Shown here piece after piece: positions 18,601 to 26,733 of a DNA stretch of 64,000 nt. Position 1 is the stretch's first letter; the number at the start of each line of letters is the position of its first letter. Below the pieces are notes generated by a model. It made no database searches, had not been told where the DNA came from, and saw only the letters and a list, made by a program, of their open reading frames with translations. Source of the DNA: Celeribacter marinus. Its GTDB lineage: Bacteria > Pseudomonadota > Alphaproteobacteria > Rhodobacterales > Rhodobacteraceae. The translations under genes were made by a program, and so were the position numbers. The DNA lies in contig NZ_CP012023.1 in the NCBI RefSeq assembly GCF_001308265.1, positions 1,316,932-1,380,931 of the forward strand, read 5' to 3'.

Positions 18601-19488
18601 TCACGCATCGACGATCCATCCCTTGTCACGCGTCACCAGCCCCGTGATGTAGTCCGACACGACCTTGAGACGGCGTAACTCTTTTTGCGATTCATGATAG
18701 GCAAGCCAGTATTCGCGGCGCGTCTCGACGGGTGATGCAAGCCGGACCAATTCGGGTTCATGCACCGCAAGATAGTCGTGCAAAACACCAATGCCCGCGC
18801 CTGCCTTCACCGCCTCCATTTGCGCGATCGCGGATGAAATACCCAGCTGTGCACGCGTCCCGCCAAAATAATCGGACGCGTAATCCAATGAAGGTGAAAA
18901 CAGCAAATCCTCGACATATCCGATGACCCGATGCCCCGTGAACGGCGGCTCTGACGGCGGCACCCCGTGGTGTTCAAGATAGCGCTTGGACGCATAAAGT
19001 CCGAGGGAATAGGACGTCAACTTGCGCGCGATCAGCCGACCTTTTTCAGGCCGCCCAACCATAATGGCCAGATCCGCCTCTCTCTGAGACAGCGAAAAAC
19101 TGCGCGGTATAGCGACAAGCTCGATTCGCAAATCGGGATAGCGATCCAACAGCGGCGACAAGCGCGGCGTGAGGTAGGACACCCCAAACCCGTCAGGCGC
19201 ACCGATGCGAACCACACCACTTGGCCGCGTATCGGTAGAATTAAACAACGCCTGCCCCTCAAGCATCGCACTTTCAGCGCGCTCAAGTTTGGTCACAAGC
19301 GCCTCGCCATCGTCGGTCAACACGCAACCGGATGGGCCACGCACCAAAAGCGTGGCTTGCAACTCTGCCTCAAAGGCCGACAAACGGCGGCTGAGCGTTG
19401 CTTGGTTCAACCCAAGCTTTCGCGCCGCCGTGAGCATCTTGCCCTCGCGCGCCACAGCTAGAAAAAGTTTACCGTCTTCCCAATTCAT
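18601..19488 (-). CDS. LysR-family transcriptional regulator
   Basis: 295 residues. The N-terminal winged helix-turn-helix (GKMLTAARKLGLNQATLSRRLSAFE) and the periplasmic-binding-like effector domain from about residue 90 are complete. It is transcribed away from mmsA across a 172-bp region with several inverted repeats, the usual arrangement for a LysR regulator of its neighbour. Inference: it controls mmsA in response to a valine/propionate-type metabolite. Confidence 0.93.
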   Translation of the reverse strand: MNWEDGKLFLAVAREGKMLTAARKLGLNQATLSRRLSAFEAELQATLLVRGPSGCVLTDDGEALVTKLERAESAMLEGQALFNSTDTRPSGVVRIGAPDGFGVSYLTPRLSPLLDRYPDLRIELVAIPRSFSLSQREADLAIMVGRPEKGRLIARKLTSYSLGLYASKRYLEHHGVPPSEPPFTGHRVIGYVEDLLFSPSLDYASDYFGGTRAQLGISSAIAQMEAVKAGAGIGVLHDYLAVHEPELVRLASPVETRREYWLAYHESQKELRRLKVVSDYITGLVTRDKGWIVDA

Positions 19489-19522
19489 TCAGAGCTTCTA
19501 GCACCCATTCAACACCTTTTAC

Positions 19523-19538
19523 TATGCATATTTGCATA
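19523..19538. promoter_or_regulatory. LysR-type palindrome upstream of mmsA
   Basis: TATGCA-TATT-TGCATA is a perfect inverted repeat and fits the T-N11-A LysR box plan. It sits between the divergent LysR and mmsA starts. Two further perfect repeats lie close by: GTTGC-AAAAA-GCAAC (19564-19578) and GACGCA-CGT-TGCGTC (19604-19618). Confidence 0.5.
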
Positions 19539-19660
19539 CCTTAAATCACAATTGCCGAGGTTTGTTGCAAAAAGCAACGCGTGTAATGTCTTTGCAATCG
19601 CCGGACGCACGTTGCGTCACGGCACGCCTATAGCGCAACCCTCACGCAAGGAACTTCCCC

Positions 19661-21163
19661 ATGACCGAGATCGCACACTTCATCAACAACGCGCATGTTG
19701 CCTCCACCTCCGGCCGCAGCCAGCCCGTGTTCAACCCCGCGACAGGCGAAAGCGAGAAAACCGTTGCACTGGCCACAACCGCCGAAGTGGACGCCGTTGT
19801 CGCAGCCGCCAAAGCCGCATGGCCAGCATGGTCGAAAACACCGCCTCTACGCCGCGCACGCATACTCGACAAATTCAAAAGCATTTTGTGGGACCGCGCC
19901 GACGAATTGGCCCGCGCTATTTCTAACGAGCATGGCAAAACCCATGATGACGCCGTGGGCGAAGTGACCCGTGGTCTCGAAGTGGTCGAATTTGCCGTTG
20001 GCGCACCCAGCTTTCTGAAGGGTGAGTTTTCCGAAAACGTTGGCACAGGCGTTGATAGCTTCAACATCCGCCAATCGCTTGGGGTTGTGGCCGGCATCAC
20101 ACCGTTCAACTTCCCCGCAATGGTGCCAATGTGGATGTTCCCTGTCGCTTTGGCCACGGGCAACACCTTTATCCTGAAACCCTCCGAACGCGACCCATCC
20201 GCATCCCTGCTCATGGCCGACTGGCTGAAAGAAGCGGGTCTCCCAGATGGTGTATTCAACGTGGTCCAAGGCGACAAAGAAGCCGTAGATGCCCTGCTGA
20301 ACAACCCGGACGTCAAAGCGATTTCCTTTGTCGGCTCGACGCCCATCGCCCAATACATCTACCAGACGGGCACAGCCAACGGCAAACGCGTTCAGGCTCT
20401 TGGTGGCGCGAAAAACCACATGGTCATCATGCCTGACGCCGACCTCGACATGGCCGCAAACGCATTGATGGGCGCGGCATTTGGCTCTGCGGGCGAGCGC
20501 TGTATGGCGATCTCCGTGGCCGTCCCCGTAACGGACGCCGTGGCCGATGCGCTCATCGACAAACTCACCCCGATGATCAAAGCGCTCAAGGTTGGCCCCG
20601 CGGCTGATAGCGCCTCCGATATGGGGCCAGTCGTCACCAAGGCCGCCCAAGAGAAAATCCTAGGCTACATCGATAGCGGCGAGGCCGAGGGTGCAAAAGT
20701 CATCGTTGATGGTCGTGACTTCAAACAAGACATGCAGGGCTATGAAAACGGATATTATGTTGGCGGCACCTTGATCGACAACGTAACCACCGACATGAAA
20801 ATCTGGAAAGAAGAGATTTTTGGGCCTGTCCTGTCCGTGGTGCGCCGCAATTCCTATGACGATGCGGTCGCCCTCATTGATCAGTGCGAATTTGCCAACG
20901 GCACCGCGATCTTTACCCGTGACGGCGACACCGCGCGCGCCTTTGCCCAAGACATTGAGGTCGGAATGGTCGGCATCAACGTGCCGATCCCCGTGCCAAT
21001 GGCCTTCCACTCCTTTGGCGGTTGGAAAGCGTCGATCTTTGGCGATCACCACATGCACGGGATGGAGGGTGTTCGATTCTACACCCGTATCAAAACCACG
21101 ACACAGCGGTGGCCCTCAGGTCAGCGTACCGAGGCCGAGTTCACAATGCCGACCCTTGGCTAA
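19661..21163 (+). CDS. mmsA: CoA-acylating methylmalonate-semialdehyde dehydrogenase
   Basis: 500 residues. It oxidises (methyl)malonate semialdehyde to propionyl- or acetyl-CoA with NAD in valine, pyrimidine or inositol catabolism. Family hallmarks: GVVAGITPFNFPAMVPMW, LKPSERDPSA, the cofactor stretch FVGSTPIAQYIY, and the catalytic Cys in GSAGERCMAIS; AFHSFGGWKASIFGD near the end is typical of this clade. The general-base Glu used by hydrolytic aldehyde dehydrogenases is not needed in CoA-acylating members. No other mms genes are adjacent. A strong terminator follows 20 bp downstream. Confidence 0.95.
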   Translation: MTEIAHFINNAHVASTSGRSQPVFNPATGESEKTVALATTAEVDAVVAAAKAAWPAWSKTPPLRRARILDKFKSILWDRADELARAISNEHGKTHDDAVGEVTRGLEVVEFAVGAPSFLKGEFSENVGTGVDSFNIRQSLGVVAGITPFNFPAMVPMWMFPVALATGNTFILKPSERDPSASLLMADWLKEAGLPDGVFNVVQGDKEAVDALLNNPDVKAISFVGSTPIAQYIYQTGTANGKRVQALGGAKNHMVIMPDADLDMAANALMGAAFGSAGERCMAISVAVPVTDAVADALIDKLTPMIKALKVGPAADSASDMGPVVTKAAQEKILGYIDSGEAEGAKVIVDGRDFKQDMQGYENGYYVGGTLIDNVTTDMKIWKEEIFGPVLSVVRRNSYDDAVALIDQCEFANGTAIFTRDGDTARAFAQDIEVGMVGINVPIPVPMAFHSFGGWKASIFGDHHMHGMEGVRFYTRIKTTTQRWPSGQRTEAEFTMPTLG

Positions 21164-21183
21164 ACAAAATCCGTTCAAAACAA

Positions 21184-21208
21184 AAGGCGCCTCTCGGGGC
21201 GCCTTTTT
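21184..21208 (+). terminator. Rho-independent terminator after mmsA
   Basis: AAGGCGCC (21184-21191) pairs with GGCGCCTT (21198-21205), loop TCTCGG, followed by TTT. It is between convergent mmsA and moaE. Confidence 0.88.
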
Positions 21209-21222
21209 CGTGATCGTGCCCG

Positions 21223-21258
21223 ACGCAAGGCCGACGAAAGGCCGACGAGTGGCCGACA
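21223..21258. repeat. Short tandem GGCCGAC repeats
   Basis: Three near copies of an 11-base unit (GACGCAAGGCC, GACGAAAGGCC, GACGAGTGGCC) lie between the mmsA terminator and the moaE stop. No function is evident. Confidence 0.5.
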
Positions 21259-21261
21259 CGT

Positions 21262-21699
21262 TCACCAGCGCCGCAAAGCGTCCTCATCCACGTCCTTAGC
21301 CGCGACCCAATCCGCACCTGATTTGGTCACTTCTTTCTTCCAAAACGGGGCGCGCGATTTGAGATAATCCATCAAATATTCCGCCGCCTCAAACGCCTCG
21401 ACACGGTGACGCGCGGCGGTGGCAACCATCATGATTTGCTCTGCGACCACGAGTTTTCCGTAACGGTGAATAACCAAACAATCAGACAGCGACCACCGCG
21501 CCACAGCGTCCGCCACAATGGCCTCAATCGCCGCCTCACACATGCCGGGATAATGCTCAATTTCCATGTGCTGAAGGTCGCCAGTGTCATCGCGCACAAG
21601 CCCCGTAAAACTCACCGTGGCACCCGTGTTTGGCGCGCGGCCAAAGCCATCAAGTGATCGGGCCAGATCGAAGTCCTCCGCCTGAACCGAGATCCGCAT
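21262..21699 (-). CDS. moaE: Molybdopterin synthase catalytic subunit MoaE
   Basis: 145 residues. It transfers sulfur from the MoaD C-terminus to precursor Z to make molybdopterin. Typical segments: GATVSFTGLVRD, MEIEHYPGMCEAAI, IHRYGKLVVAEQIMMVATAARHR and the lysines in FWKKEV that face MoaD. It follows moaD directly, with one base between stop and start. Part of a moaD-moaE tail of the uvrC-pgsA operon. Confidence 0.96.
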   Translation of the reverse strand: MRISVQAEDFDLARSLDGFGRAPNTGATVSFTGLVRDDTGDLQHMEIEHYPGMCEAAIEAIVADAVARWSLSDCLVIHRYGKLVVAEQIMMVATAARHRVEAFEAAEYLMDYLKSRAPFWKKEVTKSGADWVAAKDVDEDALRRW

Positions 21700-21700
21700 A

Positions 21701-21949
21701 TCAGCCCCCTGTCATAGGCGGAAAGAAAGCCACTTCGCGCACCCCATTGAGGGGCGCATCAAAGTCCACCAATTCTTGATCAACCGCCACGCGCAGTGCG
21801 CTTAAGTCCTCGAATGCAAAGGCATATCTCTCTTCGCGGGCCTTTAGCTCATCAATGAGATCCGCAACCGTTGCCGCCTGTGTCTCGACCTGTTCACGCG
21901 GCAAACCAATGCGCTCACGCACCCATGCGAAATAAAGCACATCAATCAT
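21701..21949 (-). CDS. moaD: Molybdopterin synthase sulfur carrier subunit MoaD
   Basis: 82 residues from ATG 21949 (MIDVLYFAWVRERIG), overlapping the pgsA end by 8 bp; the longer frame start at 21997 lies inside pgsA and is unlikely. Ubiquitin-like fold ending in the required Gly-Gly (FFPPMTGG), which is thiocarboxylated and delivers sulfur to MoaE. Confidence 0.95.
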   Translation of the reverse strand: MIDVLYFAWVRERIGLPREQVETQAATVADLIDELKAREERYAFAFEDLSALRVAVDQELVDFDAPLNGVREVAFFPPMTGG

Positions 21950-22613
21950 CGGACGCATCACGCAAATAGGGCATGGCTTTGCGCAAATAATCCGCACCCG
22001 TGATGACCGTCAAAAGCGCCGCAATCCAGAACAAAACGATCCCGCCCGTGTAGGTCCAAACCATCCCGAAATATTGCCATGCAAGCCCGTGCACGTCCTC
22101 GATGTCGCCCGACAAAATACCGTCCACGGTCACGCCATCCATGCCGAATGTTCCCATACCCACATAGTGAGAAAACAGGCCATACGAGAGAAGCACCGCG
22201 ATAGAGACCATTTGCGAGGCCGTCTTCCATTTGGCCAGTTTTGTGACCTTCAAAAGACCTGCCGTGGCGCCCAAAAACTCGCGCAAACCCGACACAAACG
22301 TCTCACGCAAAATGATGAATGCAGCGGGGAAAATGATCAAAAAGGACGCACCAAAATTCATCGCCAAAACCGCAATCGCCGTCATCACCATCGCCTTATC
22401 AGCAATAGGATCAAGCATCGCTCCGAACCGCGATGTTTGCTTCCACGAGCGCGCTAGATAGCCGTCCACATAGTCCGTCAGCGAGGCACCAATGAACAAC
22501 AAAACCGCCGCCCAATCGGAATAAGGATGCGGCAAAACGAGAAAGACGATTGCAATGGCAGGCGCACACAGCAACCGAAATACGGTGAGTATATTAGGGA
22601 TGTTCCAAATCAT
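21942..22613 (-). CDS. pgsA: CDP-diacylglycerol-glycerol-3-phosphate 3-phosphatidyltransferase
   Basis: 223 residues, an integral membrane CDP-alcohol phosphatidyltransferase making phosphatidylglycerol phosphate. The signature D-x2-D-G-x2-A-R-x8-G-x3-D-x3-D is seen as DYVDGYLAR, then RFGAMLDPIADK. The N-terminus NIPNILTVFRLLCAP is typical. It carries an extra loop between the last helices (GMGTFGMDGVTVDG). It follows uvrC by 18 bp. Confidence 0.95.
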   Translation of the reverse strand: MIWNIPNILTVFRLLCAPAIAIVFLVLPHPYSDWAAVLLFIGASLTDYVDGYLARSWKQTSRFGAMLDPIADKAMVMTAIAVLAMNFGASFLIIFPAAFIILRETFVSGLREFLGATAGLLKVTKLAKWKTASQMVSIAVLLSYGLFSHYVGMGTFGMDGVTVDGILSGDIEDVHGLAWQYFGMVWTYTGGIVLFWIAALLTVITGADYLRKAMPYLRDASDD

Positions 22614-22631
22614 GTGTACGTCCTTACAACC

Positions 22632-24512
22632 TTATCCGCCCTCATGGAAGAAGTCGTAGAGTGTCTGTGCGACCGTTTCCGAAATTCCATCCACCGCCTT
22701 AAGGTCGGAAAGGTTTGCAAGCCCCACCGCCTTGGCCGAGCCAAAGTGCGCCAACAAGGCGCGTTTGCGCATGGCCCCAACGCCCGGAACATCATCCAGA
22801 GGCGTTGCACTAATGGCCTTGGACCGCTTTGCGCGGTGTGTCCCGATTGCAAAACGGTGCACCTCATCGCGGATGCGTTGAATGAAATACAGCACAGGGT
22901 CATTGCGTTGCAGCGCAAAGGGGCGTTTGCCCGTGCGGTAGAACTCTTCTTTGCCGTGGTCGCGGTCCACGCCTTTGGCCACACCGACCATCGGGATATC
23001 CGTTACACCCAATTCCGTCATGATCTCTTGGACCGCCGACACCTGTCCGGCGCCCCCATCAATCAACAACAGACTTGGCCATGTGTCGCCCTTGCGCTCA
23101 GGATCGTCTTTCAACAGACGTTTGAAACGGCGCGTCATGACCTCTTTCATCATGCCAAAATCATCGCCCGCCGTGATCCCGTCTCCCTTAATATCGAACT
23201 TACGGTATTGGGATTTCAGGAACCCCTCTGGCCCCGCTACAATCATCGCGCCGACGGCATGCGCCCCTTGGATGTGGGAGTTGTCGTAAGCCTCGATGCG
23301 CGTTGGCATGGAGGGCAAGCCGAATGCCTCCGCCACGCCCTTGAGCAACTTGGTTTGCGCCGCACTCTCGGACATTTTGCGGCCAAGGCTTTCACGCGCG
23401 TTGCGCACAGCACCCGATACCAATTCGGACTTCTCTCCCCGTTGGGGAACGAGCACCTCGACCTTGCGCCCCGCCTTCTCAGATAGTGCTTGAGCCAACA
23501 GCTCCTTGTCCTCGACATCATGGCTCAAGATCAATTGGCGCGGCGGCTCTTTTTGGTCGTAGAACTGACCGATAAAGGCCCCCATGACTTCGGCTTCGGA
23601 CACATCTGCACCGATACGCGGATAGAAATCCTGATTGCCCCAGTTTTGGTTCGCACGAATGAAAAACACCTGAACACAGGCCTGTCCGCCCTCCATGTGA
23701 AGGCCGATGATATCCCCCTCCGACACAGTTTTAGGATTGATCCCTTGGGCCGTTTGCACGTTTGTCATCGCACGGATTCGGTCCCGCAGGGCTGCGGCCT
23801 TTTCAAACTCCATCGCTTCGGACGCTTCGCCCATCTCCTTGGCCAAGCGCGCCTGAAGTCCTGCGTCTTTCCCTTGCAAAAAACGCTCGGCGTCCGCCAC
23901 CAATTGGGCGTAGTCCTCTTTGGAAATCTTCCCAACACAGGGCGCCATGCACCGTTTTATCTGATGTTGCAGGCAGGGCCGCGTGCGCCCCTCATAGTCA
24001 CTGTTCGAACAATTGCGCAGCAAAAACACGCGCTGCAACTGGTTGAGCGTGCTGTTGACGTTGCTCGCGGATGCAAAGGGACCATAATAAGCTCCTTTGC
24101 GTTTCTTCGCGCCTCGATGTTTTACGATCTGTGGAAAATCATGGTCTTTCGTCACGAGAATATTCGGGAATGATTTGTCGTCGCGCAGCAGCACATTGTA
24201 GCGCGGCTTGAGTTGTTTGATGAGGTTTTGCTCTAACAGCAGCGCCTCGGTCTCTGTGCGCGTGGTCAAAAACATCATCTGGGAGGTTTCTGAAATCATC
24301 CGCGCAATACGCGCGCTGTGCCCGTGGGTGCGGGCGTAGTTGGACACGCGGTTTTTGAGGTTCTTCGCTTTGCCGACGTAGAGGACGTTATGTTCGGGAT
24401 CCAGCATCCGGTACACACCGGGAGATCCGTCAAGCATCCGCAGATACCCGTCGATCACCTTGTGACCGCGCGGTACATTTTTGTCCCGTTTTTCATCCGT
24501 CTGTATGCTCAT
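22632..24512 (-). CDS. uvrC: UvrABC excinuclease subunit C
   Basis: 626 residues. It makes the two incisions of nucleotide-excision repair. The GIY-YIG nuclease is N-terminal (GVYRMLD, VLYVGKAKNL), a UVR motif near residues 205-240 binds UvrB, the RNase H-like second nuclease contains YDNSHIQGAHAVGAMIV and LLIDGGAGQV, and the C-terminal helix-hairpin-helix reads LDDVPGVGAMRKRALL. All domains are complete. It heads uvrC-pgsA-moaD-moaE. Its promoter should lie in the AT-rich upstream region. Confidence 0.96.
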   Translation of the reverse strand: MSIQTDEKRDKNVPRGHKVIDGYLRMLDGSPGVYRMLDPEHNVLYVGKAKNLKNRVSNYARTHGHSARIARMISETSQMMFLTTRTETEALLLEQNLIKQLKPRYNVLLRDDKSFPNILVTKDHDFPQIVKHRGAKKRKGAYYGPFASASNVNSTLNQLQRVFLLRNCSNSDYEGRTRPCLQHQIKRCMAPCVGKISKEDYAQLVADAERFLQGKDAGLQARLAKEMGEASEAMEFEKAAALRDRIRAMTNVQTAQGINPKTVSEGDIIGLHMEGGQACVQVFFIRANQNWGNQDFYPRIGADVSEAEVMGAFIGQFYDQKEPPRQLILSHDVEDKELLAQALSEKAGRKVEVLVPQRGEKSELVSGAVRNARESLGRKMSESAAQTKLLKGVAEAFGLPSMPTRIEAYDNSHIQGAHAVGAMIVAGPEGFLKSQYRKFDIKGDGITAGDDFGMMKEVMTRRFKRLLKDDPERKGDTWPSLLLIDGGAGQVSAVQEIMTELGVTDIPMVGVAKGVDRDHGKEEFYRTGKRPFALQRNDPVLYFIQRIRDEVHRFAIGTHRAKRSKAISATPLDDVPGVGAMRKRALLAHFGSAKAVGLANLSDLKAVDGISETVAQTLYDFFHEGG

Positions 24513-24815
24513 GGCTACCCAAGTATGATTCTTCTGTCTGGCTGCAACCTTACCGCACCTGTCGCAAGAGGAAACTCATCCACGGAATCTGTGGATAACT
24601 CTGATGATAAGTTTTCGTGATCGCGGTTTTTCCGTTGTTATAAGGCGGCTTCTACGGGTTGCCTAAAAAATAGGCACATAAATAACTAATTGATAATAAA
24701 CAATATTTTTTATCACAACCGCCAAGTCATTGAAAATATTTACATTTTATTCATATTAACGCGCGCTCGAATTTGGCAGTGCACAACTTTGCGCCCGAAC
24801 CTATACCCAATAGTA
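24513..24815. other. AT-rich intergenic region upstream of uvrC
   Basis: 303 bp between uvrC and the SDR gene, with no convincing gene. Contents: an exact DnaA-box complement TGTGGATAA (24590-24598), part of a wider ATCCAC-N7-GTGGAT inverted repeat; a hairpin TGCCTA-AAAAA-TAGGCA (24660-24676); and a run of about 100 bases near 24675-24770 that is very AT-rich compared with its surroundings. A 61-codon open frame here has no coding character. Probably holds the uvrC promoter. Confidence 0.6.
24590..24598 (-). promoter_or_regulatory. Consensus DnaA box
   Basis: The complement of TGTGGATAA is TTATCCACA, a full match to TTATNCACA. A single strong box next to AT-rich DNA could bind DnaA for uvrC control; chance occurrence of one 9-mer is possible. 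Confidence 0.4.
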
Positions 24816-25598
24816 TTAATCGGTCAAAATATCGGGTGTATTCCACGCAAGATGCTGACCGCCATCTACACATAAAAGCTGACCTGTGACGCCATGGGCA
24901 TCGATGAAATACCCCAAAGCTGCGGTGATATCTTCGAGGTTGGACCCTCTGTTCAGGATAGTCGCGGCGCGTTGTGCGGTGAACATATCTCGGTCTTGAT
25001 GCACGCCCTGTAGTGTCGGCCCGGGACCAATGGCATTTACACGAATGCGCGGAGCGAGGCCCTGCGCCGCCGTCTGGGTAAACGCCCACAACCCCATTTT
25101 GGCAATCGTGTAGCTCATGAATTTCGGCGTCAGTTTTTGAACGCGCTGATCCAGCATATTGATCACAAGCGCGGTGGCACGCGCCTCACCGCGCGTGTCT
25201 GTCTCCACATCTGGAGCCTGAGCGGCAAACGCTTGGGTGAGTACAACAGGCGCGCGCAGGTTGCTCTCTATATGGCGATCCCAACTGAACCGCGTGCCGT
25301 CCTCGATGCTGTCCGCCTCATAGATCGACGCGTTATTCACAAGCAACGTCAATGGTCCACCAAGGGCTTGTGCAGCACGTCCCACCAATCGGGCAGCTTC
25401 GTCTTCGATCAACAGATCTGCTTGAACGGCCTGCGCTTTGACGCCCATCTGGCGCAGCTCGGCCACGACCTCATCGGCTTCGACCTTGGACGTTGCATAA
25501 TGTACGGCAACGTCGAATCCGCGCTCGCCAAGATACAAAGCCATTGCACGGCCAAGCCGTTTGCCTGCGCCCGTGACCAATGCCCGCCGTGGTTTCAT
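24816..25598 (-). CDS. SDR-family oxidoreductase (FolM/pteridine-reductase-like)
   Basis: 260 residues. Rossmann motif TGAGKRLGRAMA at 9-20, NNASIY at about 88-93, and the catalytic Y-x3-K as YTIAK near 164-168. The cofactor-loop pattern and the C-terminal GQLLCVDGGQHLAW resemble FolM/PTR1-type pteridine reductases, which use NADPH to reduce dihydrofolate or dihydromonapterin. The catalytic Ser is replaced: the segment before Tyr reads LDQRVQKLTPKFMSY. Last gene of the S49 - small protein - antiporter - SDR run, 10 bp after the antiporter. The substrate is inference. Confidence 0.85.
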   Translation of the reverse strand: MKPRRALVTGAGKRLGRAMALYLGERGFDVAVHYATSKVEADEVVAELRQMGVKAQAVQADLLIEDEAARLVGRAAQALGGPLTLLVNNASIYEADSIEDGTRFSWDRHIESNLRAPVVLTQAFAAQAPDVETDTRGEARATALVINMLDQRVQKLTPKFMSYTIAKMGLWAFTQTAAQGLAPRIRVNAIGPGPTLQGVHQDRDMFTAQRAATILNRGSNLEDITAALGYFIDAHGVTGQLLCVDGGQHLAWNTPDILTD

Positions 25599-25608
25599 AG
25601 TGTTCCCC

Positions 25609-26565
25609 TTAAAAGACCATCACAATGTAGAGGACATATAGGGCTGTCAGGGTGAGACCCCAGATCAAAGTGATACTTTTACGGCGCAGCACAAACACAC
25701 CCAACAAAAGTGACGATGCAATCATCACCCAGATATCGAACCGCATAATTTCGGGTGCGACAGGAATGGGACCGACGAGTGAGGCCACACCGATAATGCC
25801 CAACAGGTTGAACATATTGGAGCCGATCACGTTGCCAAATGCCACATCTGCCTGACGGCGCAGCGCGGCCATCACGGTTGTCGCAAGTTCTGGTAGCGAT
25901 GTCCCCAAAGCTACAAGCGTCAAACCGATCACAGTGTCCGAGACCCCGAACGATTGTGCAATATGAGTTGCGGCATTGACCAAAAGCTCGGCGCCAATAG
26001 GCAAACCAATCAAACCTGCAACAAGGAAAGCAATGATTTTGGGCCACCCCATATGCGGGTCGGCCCCTTCGACGTCTTCCTCATCCATCGCACAGACTGC
26101 GGCATCTGCCGCGTTGGCACGATGCGATCTCGCTGCACGTGCTGCATGGACAAGCATAAACCCTAGCGCAGCGAGTAAAATCAAACCCGAGACCTGACCA
26201 AAGGGGCCAATAAACGCCAAGGCCGTGAACAGTGCTGTTGCGGCTATCATTTGAAGATAGCTGGCGCGGGTCGAATTATCGACCACATGTAGCGTGGTTA
26301 TCAATGCGGGAATACCCATTACCAGTAGCACATTCGCAGTGTTCGAGCCCACAATGTTGCCAAGGGCAAGCCCCGGAACCCCTTCGTGAATAGCCGAAAT
26401 AGAGATGAGAAATTCAGGCGCGGATGTCCCGAATGCAACGATGGTTAGGCTAACAATCAACGCGGGCACGCCAAGGCGAAGCGACAGATTCACAGCCCCG
26501 CGGACCAACGCATCCCCCGCGAATAGCAGCACTACAAGCCCTACGGCAGCAGTCAAAAAGTCCAT
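25609..26565 (-). CDS. Calcium/sodium antiporter (YrbG/CaCA family)
   Basis: 318 residues with about ten transmembrane helices in two inverted halves. Each half has the CaCA alpha-repeat: FGTSAPEF with GNIVGSNTANVLLV in the first, and GTSLPELAT with GNVIGSNMFNLLG in the second. It exchanges cations across the inner membrane. A cytosolic loop (SHRANAADAAVCAMDEEDVEGADP) separates the halves and is acidic. It overlaps the 55-residue gene upstream by one base. Confidence 0.94.
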   Translation of the reverse strand: MDFLTAAVGLVVLLFAGDALVRGAVNLSLRLGVPALIVSLTIVAFGTSAPEFLISISAIHEGVPGLALGNIVGSNTANVLLVMGIPALITTLHVVDNSTRASYLQMIAATALFTALAFIGPFGQVSGLILLAALGFMLVHAARAARSHRANAADAAVCAMDEEDVEGADPHMGWPKIIAFLVAGLIGLPIGAELLVNAATHIAQSFGVSDTVIGLTLVALGTSLPELATTVMAALRRQADVAFGNVIGSNMFNLLGIIGVASLVGPIPVAPEIMRFDIWVMIASSLLLGVFVLRRKSITLIWGLTLTALYVLYIVMVF

Positions 26566-26732
26566 TAGGGCTTCCCTTTCTTACAGGCGCATGGGCCTTT
26601 GCCAATGACATAGCGTCCGCATTTGGGACAGGTCATAGAGGCGAGTTTTGTCTGACCCGGAAAACGGACACGCCCGAACAGCGCCAACACCGCAATAAAG
26701 ATCATAAAGACAGAAATAATTTTAAAGATCAT
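26565..26732 (-). CDS. 55-residue membrane protein with C-terminal zinc-ribbon-like cysteines
   Basis: Starts at ATG 26732 (MIFKIISVFMIFIAVLALF), one base after the S49 peptidase stop, and ends sharing one base with the antiporter start. One transmembrane helix (about 4-21) is followed by a basic stretch and a Cys cluster CPKCGRYVIGKGPCAC, which could hold a metal. The longer upstream frame is a shadow of the peptidase gene. Tight fit on both sides makes it a genuine coding gene. Function unknown. Confidence 0.85.
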   Translation of the reverse strand: MIFKIISVFMIFIAVLALFGRVRFPGQTKLASMTCPKCGRYVIGKGPCACKKGKP

Positions 26733-26733
26733 G

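Noticed and set aside
22527..23486. 319-codon plus-strand frame inside uvrC
   Set aside because: Antisense to a fully conserved UvrC; no motifs.
24513..24815. Replication origin next to uvrC
   Set aside because: Only one good DnaA box is visible and the neighbours are not those that flank origins in this group.
24690..24875. 61-codon frame in the AT-rich gap near uvrC
   Set aside because: It runs into the SDR gene on the other strand and has no ribosome site or coding character.
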